Below are positions 1-9,287 of a stretch of DNA of 64,000 bases, piece after piece. Source of the stretch: Spirosoma endophyticum (lineage in GTDB: Bacteria > Bacteroidota > Bacteroidia > Cytophagales > Spirosomataceae); NCBI RefSeq assembly GCF_900112365.1, contig NZ_FOLQ01000002.1, positions 620,001 to 684,000 of the forward strand. The letters run 5' to 3'. The translations under genes and the position numbers were made by a program. Every line of letters begins with the position of its first letter. The stretch's first letter is position 1. Under the pieces are notes generated by a model. That model worked only from the letters and a program-made list of their open reading frames with translations, was not told the DNA's origin and ran no database searches.

Positions 1-119
1 GTTCAGCCGGAAGCCAGCGGGTTATGTTTGAGGTAAAGAGTGTGGTTAAATGAAATCCAGTCCTTTTGTTACCTTGGCAAAACGATTACTTGTTAAGTAA
101 TTTGATGAAAAGGAAAAAT

Positions 120-1352
120 TCATCGTGTAGCCGTAGAACGACTACGCTGATTCAATTTGTCTAGCAAAAGGAACTGTTGCTGTTCATCTTTTTTATTGGG
201 CATTGATGCTAGCTCGTCTAGTAAATCATTGTGACCTGCCAACATCTGGGGTAATTTATCTTTCGTTACCATAAAAACTCCGCCCGTTTGCATATCTAAG
301 GCAATACAATCTCGGTCAGAATTGGCTATTACAGATCCCACCACTCCTAAAACAGCTCTAGTTGCCATCTCATTGGAGGTAAGATAATTGTCGATCCAGA
401 GTAGATAACGCCCAATACTTAGCACTTTGGCATATTGTTGACCAAGGCTAGAGTTTAGGTAAAGTTTAGTGTTAATAAAGAGGTTTTTTCCATCACTGAA
501 ACAAAAAAAACGGTAATTAGCTCGTGAGCCTGAAGGCTTGCGTAAGACAGCAAAATCCTTTTTTTCATCGATTACGATTAACATATCACCTGTCAAAGAG
601 GGTTGGTTTAAGGCTAAATCGTTGAAGCTTCGATAAACTCCTGGCCTAAATTGACCGCGATGCAATAAATTATCGTCATTAGTGCGTATGCTATCATACG
701 TCGTTTGAGTCAGTTTCAAATCTTTTGATGCTTTGGCCAGCTCGGTGGAAAAATCGCTGTATACAGGTGGAACGGATTTAGGATTAGCTAGATATTTATT
801 AAATTTAATAAAGACCCTAGAAAGCCCTTCTTTGATTAGTTCCGTAAAATTATTGACGTCACTATCACCACTACTCTCTACAATAATATCGGCCTTGTAA
901 ATTGGTATTAAGTGCCGGACACTATTGCTAGAGTTGCTGGTAACAGTACTATCGATCTGCTTAATGCCGTTACGTCTACAAAATAAAACAGCTAGCTCGA
1001 AGCGGTTGAATCCGTTAGCGCTACTAAGGTTAAACTCATTAATGACTAAACTATATGGAGAGAACTTATTATCAAAGTTTGCCAAAGCTGGAAAGATAAA
1101 ATTAGTCAGTGTAGACCGAAAGCCTTCCTCAAAACACAGTTCTATAATATCACCAGATGGTCTTTGCCAAACTCCAATATTAATGCTCGTATCGACACGA
1201 GCATTAATAATTGTATCAACTGAAAATAATCGGCCTTTGGGGCTAACTCTCAAATCTATTTCGAGCGGTACGTTGAAAATATTAGGTTTCTGAGCAAAAA
1301 CTAACCCGCTATTAATCAATAGAAAAATAAGAAGGGTAAAAAAATGATTCAT
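120..1352 (-). CDS. Secreted protein of unknown function (410 aa)
   Basis: I do not recognise the family. The first 20 residues form a clear Sec signal peptide (hydrophobic run ending VFA before QKPN), so the protein should be exported to the periplasm or surface. The remainder is a mixed alpha/beta protein of about 390 residues without transmembrane segments or visible repeats. The C-terminal 40 residues are hydrophilic and charged. Base composition is more AT-rich than the neighbouring genes and the ACGTAG hexamer common elsewhere is absent, which hints at a different origin. It is followed at 1384-1414 by a hairpin and then the oxidoreductase gene on the same strand. Existence of the gene is likely; function is unknown. 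Confidence 0.7.
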   Translation of the reverse strand: MNHFFTLLIFLLINSGLVFAQKPNIFNVPLEIDLRVSPKGRLFSVDTIINARVDTSINIGVWQRPSGDIIELCFEEGFRSTLTNFIFPALANFDNKFSPYSLVINEFNLSSANGFNRFELAVLFCRRNGIKQIDSTVTSNSSNSVRHLIPIYKADIIVESSGDSDVNNFTELIKEGLSRVFIKFNKYLANPKSVPPVYSDFSTELAKASKDLKLTQTTYDSIRTNDDNLLHRGQFRPGVYRSFNDLALNQPSLTGDMLIVIDEKKDFAVLRKPSGSRANYRFFCFSDGKNLFINTKLYLNSSLGQQYAKVLSIGRYLLWIDNYLTSNEMATRAVLGVVGSVIANSDRDCIALDMQTGGVFMVTKDKLPQMLAGHNDLLDELASMPNKKDEQQQFLLLDKLNQRSRSTATR

Positions 1353-1383
1353 ATAAGCTATCGGTGGGGAATGTGGGGTCCCC

Positions 1384-1414
1384 GTTTACGCCCGACGCTG
1401 TGCCGAGCGTAAAC
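1384..1414. repeat. Intergenic inverted repeat (8-bp arms)
   Basis: Perfect 8-bp arms at 1384-1391 and 1407-1414 with a 15-base loop lie between two minus-strand genes. There is no T-tract on either side, so it is not a convincing intrinsic terminator. It could be a processing site or a remnant of a repeat. Confidence 0.4.
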
Positions 1415-1434
1415 AGAATACTTTTGTTTGATTT

Positions 1435-2784
1435 TTATACGGCACCACTGTACAAATTCCTGGCTAAGAAGTCATTACGGAATTTGCCTTTGGGGTCAAA
1501 CTCCTTCACAAACTCCTTGAAGTCGGCCAGCCTAGCGTAGCGTGATTGCAACGTAGCAGGTGCCAGCGTGAAGAGCTTGCCCCAGTGCGGGCGCACCTGA
1601 AATGGAGCCAGTTCTTTTTCGATCATCGGCAGTACTTTCCTGACCGATGCCCAATCCTGTTTCCAGGTAAAGTGAATCGCTAAACTGGGTTGCTTGTAGC
1701 AGGGACTCATCCAGAAATTGTCGGCGTCAATGGTACGTAGCTCCGAGATCATCAGGTGCGGGCTGATGTGATCACGTAGTTTCTCGACCGCCAGAATCGC
1801 TTCCATCGCATTCTTGCGCGGCACAAAATATTCGGATTGTAACTCCTTGCCGCTGCTGGGCGTAAAGCCCATGCGGAAGTGCGGCATGCGTTCGTACCAG
1901 GGGCCCGCTACGCCCATCTGCTCGGTGCAGTTCACGGCTGATAGTTCGGCGATGGGGTGGAGGTTTTTGGTGGCGAGTTTGGCTCCGTAAAACTCCGGTT
2001 TCGCTTTCGCATCGTCTTTGCCGACCTTACTTTTAATCCAGACCTCATTGATCCGTTTCTTCTGCCAGTCAGTGAATAGACTCACGCTGTAGCCGCTCGA
2101 CATAATAGCCTCAAAATGGTCTTTGAGCTGGTCTGTCGGCAGGTTTTCGTATACGTACTGCCGCATTTGAAACGTCGGCAGAATGTCGAGAGTAACCTTC
2201 GTCACGACGCCCAGCGCCCCGAGTCCGACAACGGCTGCCCGAAAATTTTCGCCGTCTTTGGCACGCGAAAGCGTTCGCACATCGCCAGCAGCCGTAACGA
2301 TCTCAAGCGCCGAAACTGCCGTTGACAGATTCCCATTTTTAACCCCCGAGCCGTGCGTGGCCGTAGTGCAGGCACCCGCTACGGAAATATGAGGCAGTGA
2401 GGCCAGATTGTGCAACGCAAAGCCTTTCTTATCCAGATAGGGGCAAAGTTGCCCATAACTCATCCCCGATTCGATGGTTACGGTATGCGCTTTTGTATCG
2501 AGTGACACTACCTGATCCATCTCTCTCAGCGAGATGAGGTTATTTGTGCTATCGGCAATGTTGTTGAAGCAGTGGCGCGTACCCAGTACTTTTAATTTTT
2601 CGTACTTTTTTACCAACTCCTGAACCTCTTTGACTGAGTTTGCTTTGTAGAGTCGGTCGGTGCTGTACTGGAGATTACCCGCCCAGTTTTTCAATTTGTC
2701 GTTGGCAAACAAATTAGACAGGGGCGAAAATATGGGAGCGGCCATTAACGTTGAGGATAACTTAATGAATGTTCTCTTTTTCAT
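1435..2784 (-). CDS. FAD-dependent alditol oxidase-like protein (VAO family)
   Basis: Probable flavoprotein oxidase of the vanillyl-alcohol-oxidase/ALO family, closest in motif pattern to alditol (xylitol) oxidases. An FAD_binding_4 domain covers about residues 45-190. It contains GTRHCFN at 68-74, where His71 matches the histidine that covalently binds FAD in alditol oxidases. The C-terminal ALO-type domain carries RPHWGK (398-403), the conserved active-site segment. The N-terminus (KKRTFIK followed by a hydrophobic stretch) resembles a degenerate Tat signal with KR instead of RR, consistent with export of a folded flavoprotein. At 449 residues it is slightly longer than bacterial AldO because of that leader. 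The substrate (polyol or sugar lactone) cannot be decided from sequence. Confidence 0.82.
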   Translation of the reverse strand: MKKRTFIKLSSTLMAAPIFSPLSNLFANDKLKNWAGNLQYSTDRLYKANSVKEVQELVKKYEKLKVLGTRHCFNNIADSTNNLISLREMDQVVSLDTKAHTVTIESGMSYGQLCPYLDKKGFALHNLASLPHISVAGACTTATHGSGVKNGNLSTAVSALEIVTAAGDVRTLSRAKDGENFRAAVVGLGALGVVTKVTLDILPTFQMRQYVYENLPTDQLKDHFEAIMSSGYSVSLFTDWQKKRINEVWIKSKVGKDDAKAKPEFYGAKLATKNLHPIAELSAVNCTEQMGVAGPWYERMPHFRMGFTPSSGKELQSEYFVPRKNAMEAILAVEKLRDHISPHLMISELRTIDADNFWMSPCYKQPSLAIHFTWKQDWASVRKVLPMIEKELAPFQVRPHWGKLFTLAPATLQSRYARLADFKEFVKEFDPKGKFRNDFLARNLYSGAV

Positions 2785-2946
2785 GGGTTTAGGTTTTTAC
2801 GAAACTAACTGGATAATTTGAAAGAAGCCGTGATCTACACAACAAATTCCTGAATAAAGCCAAAGAAGAGACAAGGCCCATGAATCTACCGCGTATGGTC
2901 TTTTCTGGAGCGATTGAAAAGAGACGTCTTTCCTATTCAATTGCTA

Positions 2947-2978
2947 TTTGTCCATCTTGCCCCTTATACCTATTTTTG
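2947..2978 (+). promoter_or_regulatory. Candidate Bacteroidota promoter for bioB
   Basis: TTTG at 2947-2950 and TATTTTTG at 2971-2978 are separated by 20 bases. This matches the Bacteroidota primary sigma consensus TTTG-N(19-21)-TAnnTTTG. It lies 48 bases upstream of the bioB start, leaving a leader of roughly 40-45 bases. Confidence 0.5.
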
Positions 2979-3026
2979 ATCCATAACATCCATTTATGAT
3001 CGCTCCGGCGACCAATTACCACCTAT

Positions 3027-4028
3027 ATGACTGCTCTTCGTACAGACTGGACCCGCGCTGAAATTGCCGAAATCTATAATTCGCCCGTTCTGGACCTTGT
3101 GTATCGGGCCGCTACGGTGCACCGTCAACACCACGATCCGCAGGAAGTGCAGGTCTGTACGTTGCTGTCGGTTAAGACCGGCGGTTGCCCCGAAGATTGT
3201 GCCTACTGTCCGCAGGCTGCTCGCTATCATACGGCTGTGAAAGTCCACAAACTTATGGAAGTCGATGAAGTGCTGACAGCTGCGCAACGGGCCAAAGACA
3301 CCGGCAGTACGCGTTTTTGCATGGGAGCTGCCTGGCGCGAGGTACGCGACAACCGCGACTTCGACAAAGTGCTCGACATGGTGCAAGGTGTGAATGAAAT
3401 GGGCCTTGAGGTGTGCTGTACACTTGGTATGCTCACCGAGAGTCAGGCGCAGAAACTGAAAGATGCCGGTTTGTATGCCTATAATCACAACCTCGATACC
3501 AGCGAAGAATTCTATGGTGACATCATCAGTACCCGGACGTACGACGACCGCTTAGATACGCTTGGTCATGCCCGCAAAGCGGGAATCTCGGTTTGCTCGG
3601 GGGGGATTATCGGCATGGGCGAGTCCGATATGGATCGTATCGGTATGTTGCACACACTCGCTACGTTGCCACAACATCCAGAATCGGTGCCTGTGAATGC
3701 GCTGGTGCCGGTGGAAGGAACGCCCCTGGAGGATCAGCCGCGTGTGTCGGTTTGGGAAATGATTCGGATGATCGCTACAGCACGTATCATCATGCCGAAA
3801 GCAATGGTACGTCTATCGGCCGGACGCGTTCGGATGAGTACTGAAGAACAGGCATTGTGTTTTCTGGCGGGTGCTAACTCCATTTTCGCTGGTGATAAAC
3901 TCCTGACAACGCCCAACCCTAATGAAGACGCCGACCTACAACTGTTCCAGACATTGAACATCCGCCCCCGGAAAGCCTTCAAAGATTCGACTCAACCAGC
4001 GGTCGTATTCGAGCAGATTCCGGTTTAG
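3027..4028 (+). CDS. bioB: Biotin synthase
   Basis: Radical-SAM enzyme that inserts sulfur into dethiobiotin, the last step of biotin synthesis. The [4Fe-4S]-SAM cluster motif CxxxCxxC is formed by Cys54, Cys58 and Cys61 ([12 protein letters not shown]). Further conserved segments are present: FCMGAAWR, the CCTLGML cysteine pair, [10 protein letters not shown], and RLSAGR with the arginine that ligates the [2Fe-2S] cluster. The 333-residue length is normal. It stands alone, without other bio genes in this window. A biotin-carrying protein is encoded about 9 kb downstream (12574). It ends at a strong bidirectional terminator shared with the convergent lipoprotein gene. Confidence 0.97.
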   Translation: MTALRTDWTRAEIAEIYNSPVLDLVYRAATVHRQHHDPQEVQVCTLLSVKTGGCPEDCAYCPQAARYHTAVKVHKLMEVDEVLTAAQRAKDTGSTRFCMGAAWREVRDNRDFDKVLDMVQGVNEMGLEVCCTLGMLTESQAQKLKDAGLYAYNHNLDTSEEFYGDIISTRTYDDRLDTLGHARKAGISVCSGGIIGMGESDMDRIGMLHTLATLPQHPESVPVNALVPVEGTPLEDQPRVSVWEMIRMIATARIIMPKAMVRLSAGRVRMSTEEQALCFLAGANSIFAGDKLLTTPNPNEDADLQLFQTLNIRPRKAFKDSTQPAVVFEQIPV

Positions 4029-4050
4029 CAGGTTCATTGATAAAAGGGAA

Positions 4051-4088
4051 AAGGCGTGCCACGGTTTAGAACCGTGGCACGCCTTTTT
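4051..4088. terminator. Bidirectional intrinsic terminator, bioB / lipoprotein gene
   Basis: Perfect 16-bp arms at 4051-4066 and 4070-4085 enclose a 3-base loop. A T-run follows on the plus strand and a pyrimidine-rich, T-containing tract follows on the minus strand. Its place between two convergent genes fits bidirectional termination. Confidence 0.85.
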
Positions 4089-4109
4089 TACTCTTAACTG
4101 GGACGTCGA

Positions 4110-4877
4110 TTACAACCGGCGAATGTATTCATTGGCGGCAATCTTCTCAATCAGGACTTCTGCCAGCGATTGTGCCCGTTCTTTCTTAACGTCGGCTTTG
4201 TCTTTTGTTTCGATCGTTAGGCTGATAATGTGGTTGTTATAAAGAACGTGCATAGCGCCCGTTGTCTCATCCCATACCGCCTTGTCGCCGATACCCGTAA
4301 TGGCTTTATAATTGCCTTTGCTAACGGCGTGGCCTGTGAGGGGCGGAGTAGCCGCCGATACGCCCGCGTGGTCGGGGTGTTTGCTGTCGGTGTTGTGGTG
4401 CGTTGAATCTGCAGCCGATCCTTCTGAGTTAGTGCCTTCAGTTTCTGGACCTGTTTCGGCTTCTTCAACAAGTGTAGCCTCCGTGACAGGTGCCGTAACT
4501 ACTTCGGCTGGTTTGCCCTGATATAGTTTATCGAAGGTGTATTCCGCCTGATAAATAGACGAAAATGGTTTATGTCCACCGAAAGCAACCTCCACTTTAT
4601 TGCCGGCCCATTCGAACGCGCACCCTCCGTGGCCGTTGACCTCTTCGAGTTTAGTATCTTCCGGAAGATTGAACGTACTGCGAACGTACTCTTCGCCTAG
4701 TATGGTACAGGCCTCATCATATTGGGCATCTACCGTAAGTGCCTGAACGCCCACTACTTGTTTCGCCACAACAGGATTAGCATCCGTGTGGCTAGCGGGA
4801 TCAGAGGTGGAACCTGGATCGTTACTACAGGCTAAGCATAGTATGGGAAAGGCCAGTATCAGTGATTTGATTTTCAT
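4110..4877 (-). CDS. Putative lipoprotein, unknown function (255 aa)
   Basis: The N-terminus is a short lipoprotein-type leader ending LCLACS, with Cys17 as the likely acylated residue; the lipobox is relaxed, as is common in Bacteroidota. After a Ser/Thr/Asp-rich linker there is a small domain with two cysteines (EACTILG and GGCAFEW) that may be paired. An acidic, low-complexity Glu/Thr/Ser/His segment follows (about 125-175), then a C-terminal domain beginning around YKAITGIGDKAVW. I do not recognise the family. It is convergent with bioB and shares its terminator. An envelope location is well supported; the role is unknown. Confidence 0.75.
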   Translation of the reverse strand: MKIKSLILAFPILCLACSNDPGSTSDPASHTDANPVVAKQVVGVQALTVDAQYDEACTILGEEYVRSTFNLPEDTKLEEVNGHGGCAFEWAGNKVEVAFGGHKPFSSIYQAEYTFDKLYQGKPAEVVTAPVTEATLVEEAETGPETEGTNSEGSAADSTHHNTDSKHPDHAGVSAATPPLTGHAVSKGNYKAITGIGDKAVWDETTGAMHVLYNNHIISLTIETKDKADVKKERAQSLAEVLIEKIAANEYIRRL

Positions 4878-4983
4878 AAGATGGTTTGAGAAAACCCAAA
4901 ATTAGCGTTTTCTTACATACCATTTTATCTGCCAATATGTTTTTGTCATAGCTGAGGGCTACTACTTGCCTTCAATAAAACCC

Positions 4984-5118
4984 TTAGGCAAATGTTTTTC
5001 GCAGCGTTCCCTGATATTCTTCAGTAGGCACGGCCTTACGTATGACCATCAAACCCTTGCCTACGTTTCCGATCACGGTGCGAAACGGGTTGCTCTCATG
5101 AGTTGGCCAGCTCTGTAA
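4984..5118 (-). pseudogene. Possible decayed gene tail in a 330-base gap
   Basis: The 328-base space between the lipoprotein gene and the OmpA-family gene has no intact gene. On the minus strand, 5118-4984 is an open stretch of 44 codons with protein-like content (for example NPFRTVIGNVGKG, then VPTEEYQGTLRK) ending in TAA. It has no start codon. An adjacent stretch in another frame (NSLKDDTLTTG...) ends just upstream. This looks like the frameshifted C-terminal end of a lost gene. The family is not identified and chance cannot be excluded. Confidence 0.3.
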
Positions 5119-5205
5119 TTACGTTACCCGTTGTCAACGTATCATCTTTCAGGCTGTTCGACAGGATTGATTAGATTGATATGGATCGACTAACGATTTA
5201 GACAT

Positions 5206-6588
5206 TCATAATTTGATGAATTCGACACGCCGGTTATTCGCTTTTCCTTCGAGGGTGGTATTTAATCCAGCGGGTTGCGACTCGCCTTTGCCATCCGTTT
5301 CCATGCGATCAGTAGCAATGCCAAATGTTGTCGATAATTCTGCTTTTACGGCGGCTGCCCGTTTTTTCGAGAGAGCCATATTTGAGGCATCATCGCCGTC
5401 TGAATCCGTGTGGCCAATGATTCGGACGTTCACATTGGCGTTTTCAGTCAATACGTTGGCAATGTCTTTTAATGTTCCATAGGATTCGGGCTTGATTTTG
5501 TCCGAGTTCGTGTCGAACAGAATGCCATTGGTTACGAATTTACCTTCCGTAATAAGTTTGTTACGTGTGTCAGGGGCACCTACCGCCAGGCGAATATTAC
5601 TGATGTAGTAGCGATCCTCCTCCTTATGCATATCCGCGGTCGACAGCACGACGCCGTTATAGGTAACTCCCGTTTGAAAAGCTCTGGGAATATCCCAGAC
5701 TTTAGCTTCATTGACGTACACCCGCAGCCGTTGTTTTTGCCGCCACATGGCTACTTTCACCACATTGCGAGTCTTGGCGAAAAATGGGTATAATCCGGTT
5801 TCGTTTTTCAGTATTTGTTCGCCTTTCGAATAGGTCAAGAATTCGGTTAAACCGGCTTCCGGGCCGCCCGCATTTTGTGGATGTAAGCCAATTCGAACAC
5901 CCTCTGTGGATTGAGGAAATCGGCCCCAATGGGTGAACTCTTTTGCTGGATTGGTCATCGACACCAGGTTGATCCAGAAATAAGACGAATAGAAACTGAA
6001 CGTTTCATTAGCGGCTAAATCAAACTGCAGGGTGAAATTGTCGGGCAAACTATTGATAAACTCAGGCAGATACTCACCTTGTTTGTTGACCATCAGCCAG
6101 TGCCCGGTTTTCCCGTCAAGGCTCACGATCTCCCCCGATCCGGTCGAGTTCCATTTGTCGGGGAAATCGCCGATAGCATCCTGCATAAAGTCTTCGACGA
6201 CCATGACTTTCTCGCCTGGTACAAAATCGAATTTACTGTAGGATTTCAAGGTGGCCGTGGTTTTCGGATCGGCACTTCCGTCATTGCCGGGAGCCGTATT
6301 GACCGATCCTCCTGCCTGGCTGGCGGGCGCGTTGTTCCCTGAATTTGTAGTCGAATTATCGGTTTGCTGGCTGGGTTGGGCTGGTTTAGATTTATCTTTT
6401 TTCTTGAAGATACCCATAACGCCCTCTTCAACCTTATTTAGCCCTTTATTGATACCCTGATCAATTTTGCTGTTGGCACGGTATTCGACATTACGTTCAA
6501 CCACACGTCCGGGATCGGTGATCGTTACCTGAGCCTGAACCAAGTGTATATATCCAATGAGCAGAAGGCTAATGCAAAACGTTTTCAT
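5206..6588 (-). CDS. OmpA-family outer-membrane/peptidoglycan-associated protein
   Basis: The protein starts with a signal peptide (about 1-19, cleaved before QVTITD). A low-complexity Ser/Gln/Asn/Gly-rich region follows (about 60-110), then a large beta-rich, lectin-like region (about 120-330). It ends with a C-terminal OmpA domain (about 350-460) containing the typical GILFDTNSDKIKPES start, the IIGHTDSDG core and the final NRRVEFIKL. OmpA domains bind peptidoglycan non-covalently, so the protein probably links the outer membrane to the wall. The central region seems to be a jelly-roll-like fold of unknown ligand. It is monocistronic as far as can be seen and diverges from lpxH. Confidence 0.88.
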   Translation of the reverse strand: MKTFCISLLLIGYIHLVQAQVTITDPGRVVERNVEYRANSKIDQGINKGLNKVEEGVMGIFKKKDKSKPAQPSQQTDNSTTNSGNNAPASQAGGSVNTAPGNDGSADPKTTATLKSYSKFDFVPGEKVMVVEDFMQDAIGDFPDKWNSTGSGEIVSLDGKTGHWLMVNKQGEYLPEFINSLPDNFTLQFDLAANETFSFYSSYFWINLVSMTNPAKEFTHWGRFPQSTEGVRIGLHPQNAGGPEAGLTEFLTYSKGEQILKNETGLYPFFAKTRNVVKVAMWRQKQRLRVYVNEAKVWDIPRAFQTGVTYNGVVLSTADMHKEEDRYYISNIRLAVGAPDTRNKLITEGKFVTNGILFDTNSDKIKPESYGTLKDIANVLTENANVNVRIIGHTDSDGDDASNMALSKKRAAAVKAELSTTFGIATDRMETDGKGESQPAGLNTTLEGKANNRRVEFIKL

Positions 6589-6698
6589 AATGAGTAGTTA
6601 TGCTATGTGTTCTGAGCAAAGGTGGTTTTTTTTATGACAGCTGTTGCCGTTCACTGAGTAAACGGCAACAAGTGCGTTAATGAACGGTATTCGTTACG

Positions 6699-6706
6699 TA
6701 GTTTTG
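6699..6706 (+). promoter_or_regulatory. Candidate -7 box upstream of lpxH
   Basis: TAGTTTTG at 6699-6706 matches the TAnnTTTG element and lies 20 bases before the lpxH start. No good -33 TTTG is present at the expected distance, so support is only partial. Confidence 0.35.
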
Positions 6707-6725
6707 TGCCCGTATTTCTGTATTC

Positions 6726-7511
6726 ATGTCCGACATCGAAACCATTCCGCTTGCTCCCGGCCGTAAAGCTTACTTCGCTTCCGATTTTCACTTAGGTACG
6801 CCTTCGCCCGAACAAAGTCTTATTCGTGAACGGGCCATAGTGGCTTGGCTCGAGGCCATCCGTCACGATGCCGAGGTGATTTTTCTCGTCGGTGATTTAT
6901 TCGAATTCTGGTTTGAATACAGACGTACCATTCCAAGAGGATTTCTCCGATTTCAGGGAAAACTAGCCGAACTGGCCGATGCGGGCATACGGATTGTGAT
7001 CTTTACGGGGAACCATGACATGTGGATGTTTGACTATTTTACGAAGGAAATGGGCATTCCTGTTTATCGGGAACCGCGCCAGTACGACATCGGAGGGAAG
7101 CGGTTTTTGATTGGGCACGGAGACGGTCTCGGGCCTGATGATTTTATGTACAAACAGCTTAAAAAGGTGTTTGAAAACAGGCTTGCCCGTTGGCTGTTCA
7201 GTTGGATTCACCCCGATCTGGGCATTAGTGTAGCCTATGCCTGGTCACAACAAAGTCGCGCGAGTCACATGGGCGATGAGGATGAACAGTTTCTTGGTGA
7301 AGATCGGGAGTGGCTTATGATATACAGCCGTGAAGTTGAGGCCAAAACCCACCATGACTATTACATCTTCGGACATCGACATCTGCCAATGGATCTGAAC
7401 GTGTCGCCCACCAGCCGCTACGTCAACCTGGGCGAATGGATGTCTGCCAAAACCTATGCTGTGTTTGACGGAGCTACATTGGTGCTAAAGTCCTGGTTGC
7501 CAGGCGTGTAG
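6726..7511 (+). CDS. lpxH: UDP-2,3-diacylglucosamine diphosphatase (LpxH-type)
   Basis: Metallophosphoesterase that hydrolyses UDP-2,3-diacylglucosamine to lipid X in lipid A synthesis at the inner face of the cytoplasmic membrane. The calcineurin-like metal ligands are visible: Asp20 and His22 (SDFHLG), Asp57 (GDLFEFW), Asn96 and His97 (GNHD), His131 (GHGD) and GHRH near residue 220. GDLFEFWFEY right after the second motif is typical of the LpxH group. Length (261 residues) is normal. The substrate assignment is by family; a paralogous phosphoesterase cannot be fully excluded. It is convergent with the next gene. Confidence 0.88.
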   Translation: MSDIETIPLAPGRKAYFASDFHLGTPSPEQSLIRERAIVAWLEAIRHDAEVIFLVGDLFEFWFEYRRTIPRGFLRFQGKLAELADAGIRIVIFTGNHDMWMFDYFTKEMGIPVYREPRQYDIGGKRFLIGHGDGLGPDDFMYKQLKKVFENRLARWLFSWIHPDLGISVAYAWSQQSRASHMGDEDEQFLGEDREWLMIYSREVEAKTHHDYYIFGHRHLPMDLNVSPTSRYVNLGEWMSAKTYAVFDGATLVLKSWLPGV

Positions 7512-7526
7512 TAAACTGCATAAAAA

Positions 7527-7551
7527 AGAGCCGTAACATCGTTGCGGCTCT
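7527..7551 (-). terminator. Intrinsic terminator for the 7574-8302 gene
   Basis: Arms at 7527-7537 and 7541-7551 pair over 11 bp with one G-T pair and a 3-base loop. Read on the minus strand the stem is followed by six T residues, so it terminates the minus-strand gene. On the plus strand the tail (TATATATG) is poor. Confidence 0.7.
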
Positions 7552-7573
7552 ATATATGGAATCGTTCGATCTA

Positions 7574-8302
7574 TTAATTACCGTCCTGCAAAATATCTTT
7601 CCTTGATACGTTCTCGCGCGGGGCTTTGTTTATTTCGCTTCGCCATTCTTTATTCTTCAAATCGCCCCGTTTGACTGAGCGGATAAAGTTGGCCCAGGCA
7701 AATGGATTGGTAAAGGCGAATGTGGGCGTTGCGCTACGTCCTGCGACGGATTCCCGCCCAAAAAACTGCTGATTGACGAAGTTTTGGTGGTTAGCCAGCG
7801 CTCCCATTGGCATGGTGGCAGCCTGACGCATAATAGCCGCCGGGTCCATGTTTTTGGCCAGGTTCTCGCGTTCCTTTTCATCAGGAAGCTTCAAATTGAC
7901 AAAGGCCTCTTTGAACAATTCTTCCGTCGCATACGGATATACTTTCACTTCAGCCAATGTTTTAACGTCCTCTTGCAACGCTACGACCGCCGAATATGTA
8001 AGGTCAGTTAACCGGCGGGGAATTATATGGTACTGGGTTCTGAAACCGACGTAACTGAAGATAATACTGTCGCCTGGAAAAACCGGGAGCGCAAAGTATC
8101 CGTTTGGAGCGGATAAAACGCCCTTTCCTGCTTTAGGGATGTAAATGTATGCGCCGGGCAGGGCATCGTTCGTTTTGCCACCGGTGATGAAACCAGTAAA
8201 TGTTATGTGCTGATCCTGACCCTGCGCCCGCGCGGTTGAGAAGAGCCCCGCTATGGCAGATAACCCCAGAACAAACACCAATAACGTCAAAGACTTTTTC
8301 AT
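7574..8302 (-). CDS. Exported protein with carboxypeptidase-regulatory-like domain
   Basis: It has a signal peptide (about 1-26, ending in TARAQG). A beta-sandwich of the CarboxypepD_reg-like type follows at about residues 32-115: a first strand HITFTGFI, then GAYIYIPKAGKG, then NGYFALPVFPGDSIIFSYVGF. This domain is common at the N-terminus of Bacteroidota outer-membrane proteins. Here it is followed only by a helical, Met/Ala/Asn-containing region and a charged C-terminus, with no TonB plug or barrel. The protein is probably periplasmic or surface-associated. The function is unknown. It lies downstream of cdsA on the same strand, separated by about 150 bases. Confidence 0.75.
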   Translation of the reverse strand: MKKSLTLLVFVLGLSAIAGLFSTARAQGQDQHITFTGFITGGKTNDALPGAYIYIPKAGKGVLSAPNGYFALPVFPGDSIIFSYVGFRTQYHIIPRRLTDLTYSAVVALQEDVKTLAEVKVYPYATEELFKEAFVNLKLPDEKERENLAKNMDPAAIMRQAATMPMGALANHQNFVNQQFFGRESVAGRSATPTFAFTNPFAWANFIRSVKRGDLKNKEWRSEINKAPRENVSRKDILQDGN

Positions 8303-8453
8303 ACGCCTGCTGAACTAATCTACAAAGTAAACGAGGAAAAGGGAAGATATGGTTTCTATTACCCAAATTTTAAGAAAGATTAGGGTTTTCGACGTACTTG
8401 TAGACGTAGGGTCGTTCGGCTTTCCTCCAGACGTTAGTCTTGTAATACGTATC

Positions 8454-9287
8454 CTAAGCAAACAGTTTCAAAAAGGTTATAATGAACGGTGCCGCCAGTA
8501 GCAGTCCATCAAATCGGTCCAGAAAACCACCGTGTCCCGGAATGCTGCTACCCGAGTCCTTGATGGCAATGCTACGTTTAAATAAGGATTCCACCAGGTC
8601 GCCGTATGTACCCGTTACAACGATGATGCCCCCAACACAGTACCATTGCCAGGGCTTTAGCTCCGGGGCCCAAAAGGCCAGCCCTAATGCCACAAGCCCG
8701 GCCGCAGCGGCCCCGCCTAAACTGCCCTCCCACGATTTTTTGGGTGATACACGCTCGAATAATTTTCGACGACCAAATTTGGTGCCGGCAAAATAAGCGC
8801 CAATATCGCTGGCCCACAGCAACAGCAGGCAGCCGGTAATAATGGCTGGATGATACGTACCCCCACGCAACGCCAGAATAATCAGCAGAGCAAACGGCAT
8901 GGCGACATAAATGATCCCCAGGAATGTGAAGCCAATGTTGGTGAATGGCTTCATATCTCGCTTTTTGTACAGCTTGATCAGGAAGATCATCGATGAAGCG
9001 GGGCAGATTATGAAATAATTGCCCGTGCCGATCTGGTCTGTTTCTATAAAATAGGCCAGTATGCAGATCATCACCCCAACTATGGTTCCGTAGGCAGTCA
9101 GCGGTTCAAACCCGTCCAGACCGAGCAGCCGGTAGAACTCCCGCTGAGTAAGCGCACTGACTACGCAGAACAAAAGGGCAAACGTCCAGTCGGCATACCA
9201 AATCATGAATAAAATAAACGGAACTCCGGCTACGGCTGCAATAACGCGTTGCTGGAGGTTCGTTAGACTAGCTAAACGTTGCTTCAT
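8454..9287 (-). CDS. cdsA: Phosphatidate cytidylyltransferase
   Basis: Integral-membrane enzyme that converts phosphatidic acid and CTP to CDP-diacylglycerol, the precursor of all bacterial phospholipids. Multiple hydrophobic segments cover residues 10-225. The complete CDP-diglyceride synthetase signature lies at Ser234-Asp260, with SLFKRSIAIKDSG and then PGHGGFLDRFD, including the metal-binding and catalytic aspartates. The 277-residue length is typical. Its start overlaps the end of the DUF2007 gene by 20 bases, implying translational coupling. The order CPBP protease-DUF2007-cdsA recalls a gene neighbourhood seen in Bacteroidota. Confidence 0.95.
   Translation of the reverse strand: MKQRLASLTNLQQRVIAAVAGVPFILFMIWYADWTFALLFCVVSALTQREFYRLLGLDGFEPLTAYGTIVGVMICILAYFIETDQIGTGNYFIICPASSMIFLIKLYKKRDMKPFTNIGFTFLGIIYVAMPFALLIILALRGGTYHPAIITGCLLLLWASDIGAYFAGTKFGRRKLFERVSPKKSWEGSLGGAAAAGLVALGLAFWAPELKPWQWYCVGGIIVVTGTYGDLVESLFKRSIAIKDSGSSIPGHGGFLDRFDGLLLAAPFIITFLKLFA

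Noticed and set aside
22..119. Start of the window examined for a partial gene
   Set aside because: All frames are short and no motif is present; it appears intergenic.
2994..3488. Minus-strand frame of 164 codons opposite bioB
   Set aside because: Overlaps the catalytic half of bioB and has no protein-like signature.
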